Below are positions 13,091-21,709 of a stretch of DNA of 64,000 nucleotides, one piece after another. Source of the stretch: an uncultured Lachnospiraceae bacterium (GTDB lineage: Bacteria > Bacillota_A > Clostridia > TANB77 > CAG-508); assembly GCA_947165105.1 (NCBI GenBank), contig CAMUZC010000001.1:50232-114231 (forward strand), written 5' to 3'. Each line of letters opens with the position of its first letter. Within the stretch, counting starts at the first letter, position 1. The notes under the pieces are model-generated. The model made no database searches, had not been told where the DNA came from, and saw nothing but the letters and a program-made list of their open reading frames with translations. A program made the translations under genes and the position numbers.

Positions 13091-14234
13091 CATTTTTGTT
13101 ATCTTAAAGGCTTTTTATCCTTTAATTCTTATAATTTCTTATAAGTTCAGCATATCTTTTCACTTTTTAAAGTGCCGCGGCCTCGTGGTAGGATTATATC
13201 TTTTCACCTACTATGCGTTGCCCCTGGTTATAGTTTCTATAACCTTCGGTTCGGATTGGCATATCTTTTTAGACTTAGCTTCCCCGCTTAATTCCGCGGT
13301 TTAATGTCGGCATTATTTTTCTATAAAAACACTTGTTTCAAGCAATAAATCTTCTAATTTTAAATTTTTATAATGTGTATAAGGAATCCTTATTAAAGGA
13401 ATATTATTTTTTTTACACCACTAAGATTTTAATAAATCATGTTTATGAGTATACTCATAATCAAAAATACTATCTTTTTTAAAATGCTGCTATCCATCAT
13501 ATTCTATTAAATATTCATTATTAACAAAGAAATCAAAAGGTAATTCTTTTATATCTTTACAAGTAACAAATTTTTTCTAAATCTCATAAAATATATTTGC
13601 TTCGTCTAATATGTCTGCAATTTTTACATTTCCTTTTGATATATTAGAATGTAATCCACAACTTAAACTTCTACCTGATCGTAAAGAAGTTCCTAAAACA
13701 TCTTTTTCTTTTCCACATTCACATTTACAATGCCAATAAATTACGCCTCCAGTATTTCTTTTATTTGTTTTATATAAGACTGTCCATTTTCCAAAAGTTT
13801 TTCCAGTTATATCTATTGCTTGATTATCAAGATTAACATGTTTTTTCCCAGATAAATTTGCATCATACCAAATCTTTGTAATCATTCCTCTTGAAACCTT
13901 AAATTTCTAAGCTAACTAAGTAGAAGTCATATCATTATAATTCTATTTAATATATTCTTTATCTTCACTAGATAATTTATATTTTTTATTAGAATTTACA
14001 TCATAATTAATTTTTTTAGCATGATTTAAAATAGAAGTTTTATTACAGTTATAAAGTTCTGCCATTTTACGAGAACTTTTTAAATTTTCATAATTTTTTA
14101 TAAATTCTTCATCGGAACCAAAATTAATTTTTTTAGCCATATTTTTTCTCCTTTTTTATTTGATATTATATTTAAAAATCATATAAGCCAAAATAATCTG
14201 ATTTGTCCAATGAAATCAAAAAATATTTTTATTT
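13091..14234 (-). mobile_element. Group I-like intron in dut with VSR-like homing endonuclease
   Basis: The 1144-bp insert splits dUTPase exactly at NCVG|VIDSDY; the upstream exon ends in T (GGT) and the intron ends in G, as group I introns do. Its 3' part holds GCGGAATTAA, CAACGCATAG, GATATAATCC and AAAAGATATGC blocks in the same order as in the gyrA intron. The GTAGG/CCTAC pairing here corresponds to GAGAT/ATCTC there, which looks like a conserved helix with covariation. It lacks the AACGGGGAA/AATCCCGTG core of the other introns. Group I is likely but the subtype is uncertain. Confidence 0.75.
13313..14140 (-). CDS. VSR/EDxHD-like homing endonuclease in dut intron, TAG-recoded
   Basis: A 275-residue intron-encoded protein with six TAGs read as Gln. 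Order: an N-terminal helix-turn-helix-rich part (about 1-95), an ITGKTFGKWTVL segment with a Cys-rich zinc-ribbon-like module (CKCECG, then SCG), and a C-terminal nuclease domain with IEYDGQQHF and NNIPLIRIPY. That last pattern is typical of the PD-(D/E)XK/VSR-like homing nucleases. It would cut intron-less dut alleles and drive intron homing. The start follows AAAGGAGAAAAAAT. Same Cys module as the thyX-intron nuclease and the HNH gene near the polymerase, so modules are being shuffled. Function is inferred from family. Confidence 0.8.
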
Positions 14235-14498
14235 ACCGACACAATTGGCGGGACGCATACCTTCTTTCGTAGCTAGTCCGCTTCTAGCATAAATAGCTCC
14301 CCAACAATTACTTGGCATTGACATTGCAAGTCCAGTACCAATTTTTATTGTTTCATGTGGGTTTATTGTAATAGGACTATCTAGACATGCATACAGATCA
14401 TAACCTGCGGCCGCTTCACTTCCATGAGTAGGAATCTTAGCTTTCTAATTTAACTTTTTAATTTTAACAGGAAAATGTCTAACAATTCTTTTTTCCAT
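14235..14498 (-). CDS. dut: dUTPase, exon 1 (N-terminal part)
   Basis: The trimeric dUTPase hydrolyses dUTP to dUMP, keeping uracil out of phage DNA and feeding dTMP synthesis. Exon 1 encodes 88 residues with motif 1 (AAAGYDLYA) and motif 2 (YARSGLA), ending NCVG at the intron. With exon 2 the protein is 152 residues, normal for the family. One TAG in exon 1 and one in exon 2 read as Gln. The AAA of motif 1 is encoded by GCGGCCGC. It sits just downstream of a 75-residue gene, probably in the same transcript. Expression needs both intron splicing and UAG decoding, so it would be silent under the standard code. Confidence 0.92.
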
Positions 14499-14502
14499 TA
14501 TA

Positions 14503-14730
14503 TTACTCCTCATAAGATATGATTACTTGTCTGTCAGGTTCTTTTTCAGTAGTAAATTTTTTAGTAATAGTAACTATTCGATATTCTTCTTCTTTTTTAG
14601 TTTTTACTATATTTGTAAATTTAGTTACATCAAAAAAACCATTCTTTTTAGCTTCATCAATTAGCATATCTGCTTCGTCTTCTGTATCACATCTATATTT
14701 TTCTGTATTCTCTAAAAAATAAACACTCAT
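14503..14730 (-). CDS. Small conserved-looking phage protein of unknown function
   Basis: A 75-residue acidic/basic mixed protein with no TAG codons. It starts at an ATG a few bases after AAAAGGAG, with a promoter about 35 bases upstream, and its stop lies 4 bases before the dut start. Residues such as YRCDTEDEADMLIDEAKKNG suggest a compact alpha/beta fold without Cys-pair or membrane features. I do not recognise a function. Its tight linkage to dut suggests co-transcription. Confidence 0.7.
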   Translation of the reverse strand: MSVYFLENTEKYRCDTEDEADMLIDEAKKNGFFDVTKFTNIVKTKKEEEYRIVTITKKFTTEKEPDRQVIISYEE

Positions 14731-14765
14731 TTTAAATCTCCTTTTAACTCTCTCTTATTAAAATA

Positions 14766-14794
14766 ATTATATCATAATTTTTTAGGATTGTAAA
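14766..14794 (-). promoter_or_regulatory. Sigma70-type promoter for the 75-aa gene and dut
   Basis: On the minus strand TTTACA, 17-base spacer, TATAAT. The -35 lies inside the last codons of the preceding gene. Confidence 0.65.
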
Positions 14795-15024
14795 ATAAAT
14801 TTTATAGGTTTAGATTCACCAACCTGATATTCAGTATCTTTTTGAACTTTTTTAATATAAGCACTTGGGCCTTTTAAGGTAATTTCATCTACATTTTTTA
14901 ATTTAGAAAAAAATACTGGTAAATCAGGAGTATATATTTTTTCAATTTTTACTAAACCTTTATTGTCTATAATACTTACATTTTGCATATAATTTCCTAA
15001 ACAAACATTACAAAAAACTTTCAT
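14782..15024 (-). CDS. Hypothetical protein, 80 aa
   Basis: An 80-residue protein starting at an ATG after AAGGAGAAATATT, with two Cys near the N terminus (FCNVCLGN) and no TAG. Beta-rich with several Lys/Asp turns. I do not recognise the family. It follows the 165-residue membrane-anchored gene by 11 bases and probably shares its transcript; a promoter for the next gene overlaps its 3' end. Confidence 0.65.
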   Translation of the reverse strand: MKVFCNVCLGNYMQNVSIIDNKGLVKIEKIYTPDLPVFFSKLKNVDEITLKGPSAYIKKVQKDTEYQVGESKPIKFILQS

Positions 15025-15035
15025 AATATTTCTCC

Positions 15036-15533
15036 TTACACTTCTATAACAGCGTTATCATATGGAAATAGATAGTAAGCATAAGGTTCATCATTTATCC
15101 TAATCCATATTTCAAAATTACCATCTGATTGTTCTTCTATTGATAATAATTCTCCTCGATCTGTGCAACATCCAATACATTCTTTTGCCGCTAAAGCGGG
15201 TGGATTAGGATTTTGTTTTTCATACATATGAAATATTGTTATATCACTTCTATCTTTACAATATAACATTGCATAAGTATCGCATTTCATATTAAAAAAA
15301 TCTTCAAGTTTGGTTTGTGCCCCACCTATTTCCAATATATTCATTGGTTTAAATACTTCTTTATTTGACATTAATCGTTTATTTGCTTCGTATAATGTCC
15401 CTAAAGAAAGTTGGCTTTTAGTTTCCATATATTTTTTATTTCCTTTCCTTGCCCATTCTATGTAACAACTAATTAAAATTGAGATAAGAATAATCATAGG
15501 TGTTATCATAAAAGCAAGTAATAACATTTTCAT
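15036..15533 (-). CDS. Hypothetical membrane-anchored protein, 165 aa
   Basis: Residues 1-24 form a strongly hydrophobic segment followed by WARKGNKK, so a single N-terminal membrane anchor with the rest in the cytoplasm is likely. The remainder has several Cys (YCKDR, KECIGCC) and no recognised domain. No TAG. Its ATG begins one base after the stop of the FTR-like gene, so translation is probably coupled. The C-x2-CC element and position in the redox/ribonucleotide reductase cluster may hint at Fe-S or thiol chemistry, but that is speculation. Confidence 0.65.
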   Translation of the reverse strand: MKMLLLAFMITPMIILISILISCYIEWARKGNKKYMETKSQLSLGTLYEANKRLMSNKEVFKPMNILEIGGAQTKLEDFFNMKCDTYAMLYCKDRSDITIFHMYEKQNPNPPALAAKECIGCCTDRGELLSIEEQSDGNFEIWIRINDEPYAYYLFPYDNAVIEV

Positions 15534-15534
15534 A

Positions 15535-15720
15535 TTATTTCTCCGTCTTTATATATAATCCACAATGACATTCTCCTATATCTTGTTCAAGAAAATCTTT
15601 ACACATACAATAATTCTATTGAATATCATTTATTTTACAAGGGCAAAGTCCATTTCGCTCTTTTAACTTTGCCCTTATCTAATTTACAAGTTCCGTATCC
15701 TCTGAAATTTTTACTTTCAA
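15535..15720 (-). CDS. Ferredoxin-thioredoxin reductase-like small Fe-S protein, TAG-recoded
   Basis: This 61-residue frame is visible only with TAG as Gln (two TAGs). It has three C-x-C pairs in order, CPC (in NGLCPCK), CMC (NYCMCKDF) and CHC (GECHCGLY). These are the cluster-ligand and redox-Cys pattern of the ferredoxin:thioredoxin reductase catalytic subunit, which passes electrons to thioredoxin-type disulfides. The chosen start is a TTG after AGAAAGG, five bases past the NrdG stop. Its neighbours are NrdG, NrdD and a thioredoxin-like protein, so it probably keeps the anaerobic reductase system reduced. Start codon choice is uncertain; the family call rests on the Cys spacing. Confidence 0.78.
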
Positions 15721-15724
15721 TATT

Positions 15725-16207
15725 TCACAACCTTTCTGCATATTGATTATCGGAAGCAAGTTTTACACCTAGTACTTCATCATAATGAGGAGTTTGATTT
15801 GGAATATATCGACCATATTTTATAATTATATTTTTATATTGATTTTTTTTAATAAATTCTATAAGGTCTTGTGAACGCTTTTCTTCTTTATTATATCCAG
15901 TATATATTACAAAATCGTCATCGGAAGACTCTCTAAATTTTTTTATAAAGAGGAATAACATAACCATAGTATCAAGGGGTTCAAGTCCCTGACAAATTAT
16001 TGCTTCTGTTATAGGATTTTTTAAATATCTTTCAATAATATATTCCTCTTCAACTTTAACGTTATAAATCTTTGTGAGAGGATTATTTTGACAAATTGGT
16101 TTCCCATATTCTTTATCACATTTAAAATCACAACAAGGGAACTCAATCACCATGGCAGGTTTTTTATAATTAACAAAATCTTCATCAATAATTCCTTTAA
16201 TAAACAT
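15725..16207 (-). CDS. nrdG: Anaerobic ribonucleotide reductase activase (NrdG-type radical SAM)
   Basis: A 160-residue protein with an N-terminal Cys cluster FPCCDFK-C-DKEYGKPI-C-QNN, a variant radical-SAM cluster motif as seen in phage NrdG-like proteins. It also has a GLEPLD segment resembling the SAM-binding GGEP motif and a central IYTGY strand. It would use SAM and a 4Fe-4S cluster to install the glycyl radical on NrdD. The gene starts on the NrdD stop, indicating translational coupling. No TAG. The cluster spacing differs from E. coli NrdG, so the exact ligand set is uncertain. Confidence 0.82.
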   Translation of the reverse strand: MFIKGIIDEDFVNYKKPAMVIEFPCCDFKCDKEYGKPICQNNPLTKIYNVKVEEEYIIERYLKNPITEAIICQGLEPLDTMVMLFLFIKKFRESSDDDFVIYTGYNKEEKRSQDLIEFIKKNQYKNIIIKYGRYIPNQTPHYDEVLGVKLASDNQYAERL

Positions 16208-16866
16208 TAATTAATCTCCTCAGCTGTTTTATTTATTGCTTCCCATCTTCTCATACCATATTCTTGTTTTCTTTCTCTGCTCCATGTTTTAATAGGAGTA
16301 TAAAACCCTACGATACGAGTATATTCTGTATATATTGGTTTACCACAAACTGGACATGTGGTTCCATAAAAAGCATGATTATCTTCACATGATTGAATCT
16401 TAGTATTAAATGCAAAATAAGTTACACCCTGATCTGCAATATAATTTACCATCTTCCATGCTTTATCAAAAGAATCAAAAGGCGCATCAATATTAGCATG
16501 AAGAATTGAACCTCCATTACAATATCTATCAAAAATAGCCTGTACTCTTATTCTTTCTTGAAGTGTTGTTTTAATACCAAGAGGCATAAACTGATTTCCA
16601 TAAAGAGGTAAATCATATATATCTGCATTAGGATAGAAAAATTTATCTTTCTTTGTAAGTTTTGCGGCCGCTGATTCACCGGGGATTTGTTCAGTGTTAA
16701 TCATGTAGTCACACTGGTTTCGTATGATGAAATCATCCGCCACCCGCCGCATTGTTTTGAAAATTTTCTCTCCAAAGGCTAGAGCTTCATCTGTATAGAA
16801 AGTATTTCCGAACTCATCTACTCTTGTGTATCCAAACTTTTTCATTGTTTCGTACACTCCGATAAA
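16207..16866 (-). CDS. nrdD: Anaerobic ribonucleoside-triphosphate reductase, exon 2
   Basis: Exon 2 (219 residues) resumes with FIGVYETMKKFGY directly after the intron, rejoining exon 1's NTIG. It contains the C-terminal zinc site region (CEDNHAF, then CPVCGKP) and the glycyl-radical loop TRIVGFYTP, with Gly as the radical site. A GCGGCCGC octamer encodes Ala-Ala-Ala in ESAAAKL. It ends overlapping the nrdG start. Confidence 0.92.
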   Translation of the reverse strand, partial: FIGVYETMKKFGYTRVDEFGNTFYTDEALAFGEKIFKTMRRVADDFIIRNQCDYMINTEQIPGESAAAKLTKKDKFFYPNADIYDLPLYGNQFMPLGIKTTLQERIRVQAIFDRYCNGGSILHANIDAPFDSFDKAWKMVNYIADQGVTYFAFNTKIQSCEDNHAFYGTTCPVCGKPIYTEYTRIVGFYTPIKTWSRERKQEYGMRRWEAINKTAEEIN

Positions 16867-18134
16867 CGGTTAATCTATTTATTACTAAATAGCCCTGACT
16901 ATCTTTTATTTATATCCCTTGATATAAATACTACCATTTCGAGATTTTTAATCACCTCTACTCCTCCAGAGAGGATAGTCGATACAGGTTTGGAATTATT
17001 TTTTTCTTAAAGGATATTTTAAATTCTCATTTAAATATTTTTTAACTTTACCTCTATTAATATTTTGAATTGTTGTAGAGGCACAACTAAATTTCTTAGC
17101 TATCTGAGCCATAGAAATATTAGAATTTATTAATAAGTTTTCTATTTCTTTGATTTGATCTTGAGAAAAATTTTTATATAAAGGATTACCATTTTTTCTT
17201 ATTGGATAATTAATATTATCCTCATGCCAGGATTTTCCTTCATTAATAGATTGTATCGTCCCTATTGCGACATTATATTTTCTCGCTATCTCTTGAAATG
17301 TTAATGAAGTATTTTGTAACATTTTTTTTATTTCTTTATGATGTTGATACAGAGGATTTGTTACTTTTCCTTCTCTTAATGGATATGAAACCCAATCTAC
17401 ATGTTTTTCTTTTCCTTGATTTATATCACTGACTGTACTAGGATTTAAATCAAACTCTTTAGCAATTTGTTGTATTGATTTGTCAAATTCATACTTTAAA
17501 CTATAAACTAAACGCTTAAATTTTTCAGGTGAAAGAAAATATTGTCTAATTGGATATTTTAAATCTTTATTAAAATAGCTTGTTCCTTGATTGATAGCCT
17601 GGACTACATTTGGTGCAATTCGGTATTTTTTGCTTATTTCTTGAAAAGTCAATTCTCCTTCTGAAATATCTTTAATAATTAAATCTAGTATTTCTTGATT
17701 TTTTATTGATGCATTAACGCTTTCAATCCCAAAACCAGTTCCTTTTCCACCAGGAGCTACATTATATCCATTAGGAACTTGACTATTTAATTTTTTTATC
17801 CAATATTTTTCTTTATCATTATAATCAGATACCTGATATTCTAATAGTTCATACCAGAAATTTTCTATTCCATATTTTTTTATTGCTTGATCTATAATTA
17901 TTTTTGGTTTTGATTTAGAATCTTTTAAATGTGATTCCCATCTTTTTGCAGCAAAATCCGCTTGTCCTACATAAACTTTATTATTTATTTTATTTTTTAT
18001 AATATATATATCCTTTTTCATAATAATTCCTTTCCCACGGGATTAACCTTTAAAGGCCTTCCCCGTTAGCCACCCTTGTGACCCCAATTTTTTTTATTTT
18101 ATTGGCAAAGTAGTATTTGGCTCTATCTTCTCGA
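16867..18134 (-). mobile_element. Group I intron in nrdD carrying GIY-YIG endonuclease
   Basis: A 1268-bp insert with exon 1 ending ATTGGT and the intron ending in G. The GCCAAT near the intron 5' end pairs with the exon end ATTGGT (P1 with U-G wobble). On the minus strand TAACGGGGAAGG and AATCCCGTGGGAAA flank the P4-P6 region as in T4 td-type introns, and CTGTATCGACTATCC lies after the ORF. Splicing restores TIG-FIGVYE. Confidence 0.9.
16996..18021 (-). CDS. GIY-YIG homing endonuclease with repeated HTH modules (nrdD intron)
   Basis: A 341-residue protein with an N-terminal GIY-YIG domain (IYIIKNKI, then KVYVGQA and FAAKRWESH, then NPGYNV-type NGYNVAPGGKG). Four tandem helix-turn-helix-like repeats follow, each built as I-x-Q/S-I-N-x-G-K/T then a YPLR/YPIR ending. 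It begins after AAAGGAATTATT, right past the intron's P4-P6 core, and has no TAG. The repeats would read the long asymmetric homing site and the N domain would nick it. Family call is firm, target inferred to be intron-less nrdD. Confidence 0.9.
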   Translation of the reverse strand: MKKDIYIIKNKINNKVYVGQADFAAKRWESHLKDSKSKPKIIIDQAIKKYGIENFWYELLEYQVSDYNDKEKYWIKKLNSQVPNGYNVAPGGKGTGFGIESVNASIKNQEILDLIIKDISEGELTFQEISKKYRIAPNVVQAINQGTSYFNKDLKYPIRQYFLSPEKFKRLVYSLKYEFDKSIQQIAKEFDLNPSTVSDINQGKEKHVDWVSYPLREGKVTNPLYQHHKEIKKMLQNTSLTFQEIARKYNVAIGTIQSINEGKSWHEDNINYPIRKNGNPLYKNFSQDQIKEIENLLINSNISMAQIAKKFSCASTTIQNINRGKVKKYLNENLKYPLRKK

Positions 18135-19430
18135 ACCAATGGTGTTGTATAAGTGTTCAAAATCTACAAGTTTGTGTTTAAAATTAGGAAGTAACCCTTT
18201 CTCTACATTTCTTTTGATAATATGTCGTACTACATCTAAACCTTGTAAATTAGTCTCTAATCTGCGCTCAAGCTCGGCTAAATATTCTTCCTCAGAAGTT
18301 GTATCAAGAGCTAACCTTGCAAGATTAATTGTAGAAACTTTGACACTTCCTACTTTAAGAGCTGTTCCCCCGATACTGTTGAAATAACCTAAATCTCGTA
18401 TATCACTTTTTAACCTACAACAATTACTTAAACTATTAACACTATCATCTACAAAAATATTACTATCATTCCATTGCATATTATGGTGAATAGCCCATTC
18501 TGCGAAGGGCTTATCTACAAACTCTCCCTTTTGTCTTAAAAGAGAAATTGTACTAACAGGAAAAGTGAACATATTTTCTTTTCTAATATGAGCCATCTCT
18601 TCCATATACATTCTTTGGAAATCAATAATCTCTTCTTCATAATCAATCATAAAAGAACCATCTGGAAATTCTGATCCACCGAATAAAGCTTCAAAATAAG
18701 GTCTATCAAAAATAGATGTATTAGTAAAAGCGGATTGTTGTCCATCTCTAGTGTAAGGCTGGTTTACTGCATAGATAAAACGCTGAAAATTTTGTCTAGC
18801 ATAGTTTTCTGCATTACCACTAGAATCGATTCCAAGATAATTATTCTCTACATCTTTTCTCCAAAAATAATACATATAAGGAATTAAATTAGGAAGACCT
18901 ACTGCACCTGAACTTCTATTACTAGCAAAACCAATAAATTCTTTTACAAAGTCTACAAATACTTCTAAATGTTTTGGAGGTTTAGCATTAAATGTTCCAT
19001 CAATAAAATAAAGACCTTTTTCAGCTAAATCTTTTAAATCATAGGCAAAACAATAATGTTTAAATGTCGATGTGTCTGCATCGTGCATATAAAGCTGACC
19101 CATCCATTCTGCTCTAAGCCAGGCGTTAGCAGCTTTAAAACCATATTTCTTTTGAATCTCATAATAAATTTTATTAAAAGCTAATAGTTTTCTATGAGGT
19201 TTTGGCATTTCTGAAAGTAATGTTACTATATCTTTTTTAGTTACGTTACTATTACCATCGATAGAAGCATCTGCTACTGTAGTCTAATCAATAAAATTAT
19301 CAATAAAATCTGTATAACTAAGTTGAGCATCATCGAATCCGTTAATTCTAGCGATGTCTGTTCCGAACTCTCCTTGTAGTTTATTATATTGTGTCACAAA
19401 GTTCTTACTTAATTTAATATCAATTTTCAT
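18135..19430 (-). CDS. nrdD: Anaerobic ribonucleoside-triphosphate reductase, exon 1
   Basis: NrdD makes dNTPs from NTPs without oxygen using a glycyl radical. Exon 1 gives 432 residues; with exon 2 the enzyme is 651, slightly short for the family, with no N-terminal ATP-cone evident. Recognisable are the AEWMGQLYMHDADT and HYCFAYDL segments and the conserved stretch ending HLYNTIG at the intron. A single TAG (after FID in the N-terminal part) reads as Gln, so full expression needs UAG decoding. The ATG overlaps the end of the thioredoxin-like gene. Gene order thioredoxin-like, nrdD, nrdG, FTR-like makes a complete anaerobic reductase cassette and implies an anaerobic host. Confidence 0.92.
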
Positions 19431-19637
19431 TCTTCTCGTACTCCTTTAACCATTTAACAGCTTGAGAGAAATCTAATAATTGTTTTTCAATTCTTAACAT
19501 TGGGACTGTTTGAACTCCCCATAGCATCATTTCTTCTATATCATCATTTAACTAATATTCAATTCTTAAACTATCCATTTTCTTTTTTAACACTTGGCAT
19601 CTAGGACAGTTAGTGGTATAAAAAATAATTTTCTACA
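19420..19637 (-). CDS. Thioredoxin/glutaredoxin-like protein with an apparent one-base frameshift
   Basis: The reading frame overlapping nrdD encodes a TTNCPRCQVLKKK redox motif, a cis-Pro region QTVPML and a C-terminal helix, about 72 residues in all, typical of a glutaredoxin-like electron donor. The only ATG with a good ribosome site (AAGGAGAAATTTT) opens with ATG-TAG-AAA-ATT-ATT but is one base out of register with the CPRC frame. The slip occurs in a run of five T's. One extra T, or a -1 slip on the T-run, gives M-Q-K-I-I-F-Y-T-T-N-C. This may be an assembly homopolymer error, a true mutation or programmed slippage. TAG is the second codon. Confidence 0.75.
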
Positions 19638-19708
19638 TAAAATTTCTCCTTCTGTTTGATATTAATATTTTAAAATGATAAAGAGTCTATTACTTCATTC
19701 TGTCCTTA

Positions 19709-20287
19709 TCATTTTAAAATATTTTCTTTAATATAAGAAATAATATCATTTAACAATGTGAATTTATTATCATTATTTTCAATAGTGATAAAATCAAAAC
19801 CTGTGGTATTATATGTCACTGGAATAAAATCTTTTTTATCTGCAATAAAACGTCTAATAATCTCATCACAATCAGGAGATTCTTCTCGTTGTAATTGTCT
19901 TAATAACCTAGTTTTGTCAGATGATTTTATATAAATTGGATAACATTCAATGTTTTCATTTTTTATAATTTGTTGAATACGTCGAATATCATATATACCT
20001 ATATTAATTTTATCTTTACTTAAATTATCAATAGCACTACCATAGAACCAATTTCGAAACTCAACATGTTCTATTAGTTCTTTAGCAAAGAAATCTGCGG
20101 CCGTTGGTAAGAAGTGGTAGTTGACTCCAGCCTATTCTCCCTTTCGCATCGGCCGCGTAGTATAAGAAACTACTCTAAATAAATTTTCTTGTCCAAAACT
20201 AGTTTGAAGAAGTTCTCTGAGAGCGAAATCTTTACCGCTCCCAGACTCTCCAAATAATGCTATTAATTTGTACTTCTAATTACTCAT
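19709..20287 (-). CDS. gmk: Guanylate kinase-like (dNMP kinase), TAG-recoded
   Basis: A 192-residue P-loop kinase. The N-terminal Walker A reads FGESGSGKD, followed by the GMP-binding SYTTRPMRKGE-(Q)-AGVNYHF signature of guanylate kinases and a late RLLRQLQRE lid-like segment. Two TAGs (codon 4 and within the TTRP signature) read as Gln. It would phosphorylate (d)GMP for DNA synthesis. Its ATG overlaps the end of the polymerase gene. A GCGGCC motif lies in the FLPTAADFF segment. Substrate specificity within the family is inferred. Confidence 0.87.
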
Positions 20288-21709
20288 TATTTTCCTCCAT
20301 TCCATAACGAGTGGCTGTAAGAGAAATATTTTGTCCTGTTACTTCAATAATTTTATATAGTTGATGACCTCCAGTAGACTTATATTTTTTTGCTACGAAA
20401 GTGTCATCTCGTCTATATCCAGTAACTAATAATTTTATTCCTCTAGTAAACCAACCTTTTTCCTTAACTTTCTTTTCTCCCTTTTCATTTACTTCACTAA
20501 TCTGGCGGTTAAACATTGCATAATAATCTCTAGTTAATTTTACATTTACCACTCCAGATGTAGTAAGTAGTGTAACCAAATGCCGCGTATCATTTTTCCC
20601 AATTACTGTTCCAGCAATTCTATATAATTTATAGATAGGAATTTGAACTCCATTTCTTTTAAAGAAATAATCTACAACGGGGGATGCAGGAAGATTATCA
20701 AAATTAACAATTCCATACTTTTGATTATTAATATTTTTTAATTCGTGGTCATGATAATAAAAACATAATGAAGACATTTCCCACGCAGAAATATTATCTT
20801 TTGCATATTTATCCCATTCCATTTGAAATAGTTTTTGATTCATTTCCTTTAATACTTGCTCTTGGTTTTCTTTTAACCAATCTCGAGCAGTATCCATTGT
20901 TGTTTGATAAATTTTTTCCCACTTCTTTTGTTCAATTAATGGGATTCCATTCATTACTTTATCAATAGAATCTGAATCAAAATTATTTAAATAAAAATTA
21001 ATTGCATATTCATGTAACATGAAATAATAATTTATTCCATTGTCATTCCATTTATGTGCTTTCAAATATTTATTAAAATTAAACACCTTTTTTTGAAAAG
21101 AAAGTTCTTGAGGTATTAAATCTAAATTAATTAAACTACTAAAATTTTGTAAATTTAATTTCTTCTTTGGTTCTGAAGTTAATGATAAATAATATGCCAT
21201 TATAAAAATTCTAGGTTCAATTCCTTTAGTATCTTGTTCAAGATTATCAAAGGCTCCAGCCTTAATTAAACTTATCATTGCAGTTTTATTAAGAGGACAT
21301 CTGTTAAGAAAATCTTTAAAAGATACATAAGGTCTATTTGCTTTTATTTGCTCAATAATAGGAGAACCTACTCCATTTAATGCTTTCATACCAAATAAGA
21401 TTTGATTATTTTTTACATCAGGTCTAAATCCGTAATCAGATTTGTTTATATCAATTAAAGAAATTTGAATACCATCGTTGATTATTTCACCGATGGCTTT
21501 TGCAATCTTACCATAATCAGTAGATTGTTCTTTTTTCTTTACTGGTTGTTCATCTTCATCGTATTCATTGTCATCTTCATCTTCAAGACTACCACTATTA
21601 ACAACAAGACAAGCTGTATCCCAATAAATTGGATTCCATTGAGTTGCAATATAAGCAGTTTGAAAACCTATAAAACTATAAGCAAGAGCATGAATTATAC
21701 TAAAACTAT
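20280..21709 (-). CDS. DNA polymerase III alpha homologue, exon 2
   Basis: Exon 2 resumes with YSFSIIHALAYSFIGFQTAY, the finger/palm-proximal motif that in DnaE/PolC proteins follows the PQMG segment. A helix-hairpin-helix-type ALNGVGSPII part and a C-terminal OB-like region (VAGTVIG-type RIAGTVIGKNDTRHLVTL) follow. An acidic insert (EDEDDNEYDEDE) lies near its start. No TAG. It ends overlapping the guanylate kinase start. Confidence 0.88.

Noticed and set aside
13230..13260. A TTCGGATT-type stretch resembling a tRNA T-loop in the dut intron
   Set aside because: No acceptor or anticodon stem can be drawn around it; it lies within the structured intron core.
12896..14498. dUTPase, nrdD, polymerase, primase, gyrA and gyrB as truncated or split pseudogenes
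   Set aside because: Removing the inserts restores conserved motifs in frame, and each insert has intron-type boundaries and a nuclease gene.
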